Source: CAYNWT01 sp964450955
Lineage (GTDB): Bacteria; Planctomycetota; Planctomycetia; Planctomycetales; Planctomycetaceae
DNA: 64,000 nt
NCBI GenBank assembly: GCA_964450955.1
Contig: CAYVFI010000002.1
Location: 244,305 to 308,304 of the forward strand
Reading direction: 5' to 3'
The translations under genes and the position numbers were made by a program. Every line of letters begins with the position of its first letter. The first letter of the stretch is position 1. The notes beneath the pieces were generated by a model, which was not told where the DNA came from, did not search any database, and saw only the letters and a program-made list of their open reading frames with translations. Positions 63,925 to 64,000 of the stretch are shown in pieces.

Positions 63925-64000
63925 CTAAGATTCCGTTTTCAGGCTTGGGGTTCGGACACAAAACGCCGTTGTGTGCGCTGGCTTGCTGGCGTCAGCCGGA

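Overview
The window is chromosomal DNA from a planctomycete (class Planctomycetia, in the style of Fuerstiella/Gimesia/Rubinisphaera-like genomes; genus not determinable by eye). The reasons are the lineage-typical families present together: a PSD1/planctomycete cytochrome C protein next to a DUF1501 protein with a Tat signal, a small basic protein of the TIGR04137 type, a planctomycete ECF sigma factor, large Ser/Thr kinases (one fused to a formylglycine-generating-enzyme-like domain), DUF1080 and Tat-exported Gfo/Idh/MocA proteins, and an anaerobic sulfatase maturase with a SEC-C tail. Shine-Dalgarno sites are weak or of the GAGG type, GTG and TTG starts occur, and genes lie on both strands in short operons.

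Layout. 1-9.4 kb: 3'-truncated DUF58 gene, secreted alpha/beta hydrolase, small conserved protein, a non-coding stretch rich in nested palindromes (3.1-3.6 kb), HEAT-repeat membrane protein, membrane-bound MutS-like ATPase, small basic protein with a clear terminator, gpsA. 9.5-14 kb: acidic mini-protein with promoter and terminator, purine nucleoside phosphorylase, and two tandem paralogous secreted proteins, each internally duplicated. 14.3-24 kb: kinase-FGE fusion, DUF1080 protein, UDP-glucuronate epimerase-like protein, sulfatase maturase, then a tight three-gene operon of FHA kinase, small CxxC protein and ECF sigma factor. 24.3-40.1 kb: housekeeping and mixed genes (mnmE, trpF, tig, tRNA-Gly, ispD, pyrF) with a TPR protein, STAS and PilZ proteins, an oxidoreductase, an APC permease coupled to a DUF442-methyltransferase fusion, an aspartic protease and an MBL nuclease. 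40.1-41.2 kb: about three copies of a 288-bp tandem repeat that run into a 100-N assembly gap.

41.2-55.5 kb is one long minus-strand type II secretion/type IV pilus-like operon in the classical order D-E-F-G-H-I-J-K-L-M. Its GspD-position protein has an unusually long stack of secretin N-type modules but no visible beta-barrel domain; its L-position protein is a PilM-PilN-like fusion; its M-position protein carries Ig/cadherin-like modules. No gspC and no prepilin peptidase gene are in the window. 55.9-64 kb: membrane-anchored endonuclease/exonuclease/phosphatase protein, hisC-hisB, an inverted-repeat element, and a PSD1-DUF1501-small membrane protein operon.

No transposase, CRISPR array, rRNA or prophage was seen. 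The most unusual features are the barrel-less GspD-like protein in an otherwise complete operon, and the signalling set in which one kinase has an N-terminal series of TVxD motifs (FHA-ligand-like) while a second kinase about 5 kb away carries an FHA domain and is co-transcribed with a sigma factor. All functional calls come from reading motifs and architecture; no database search was run.
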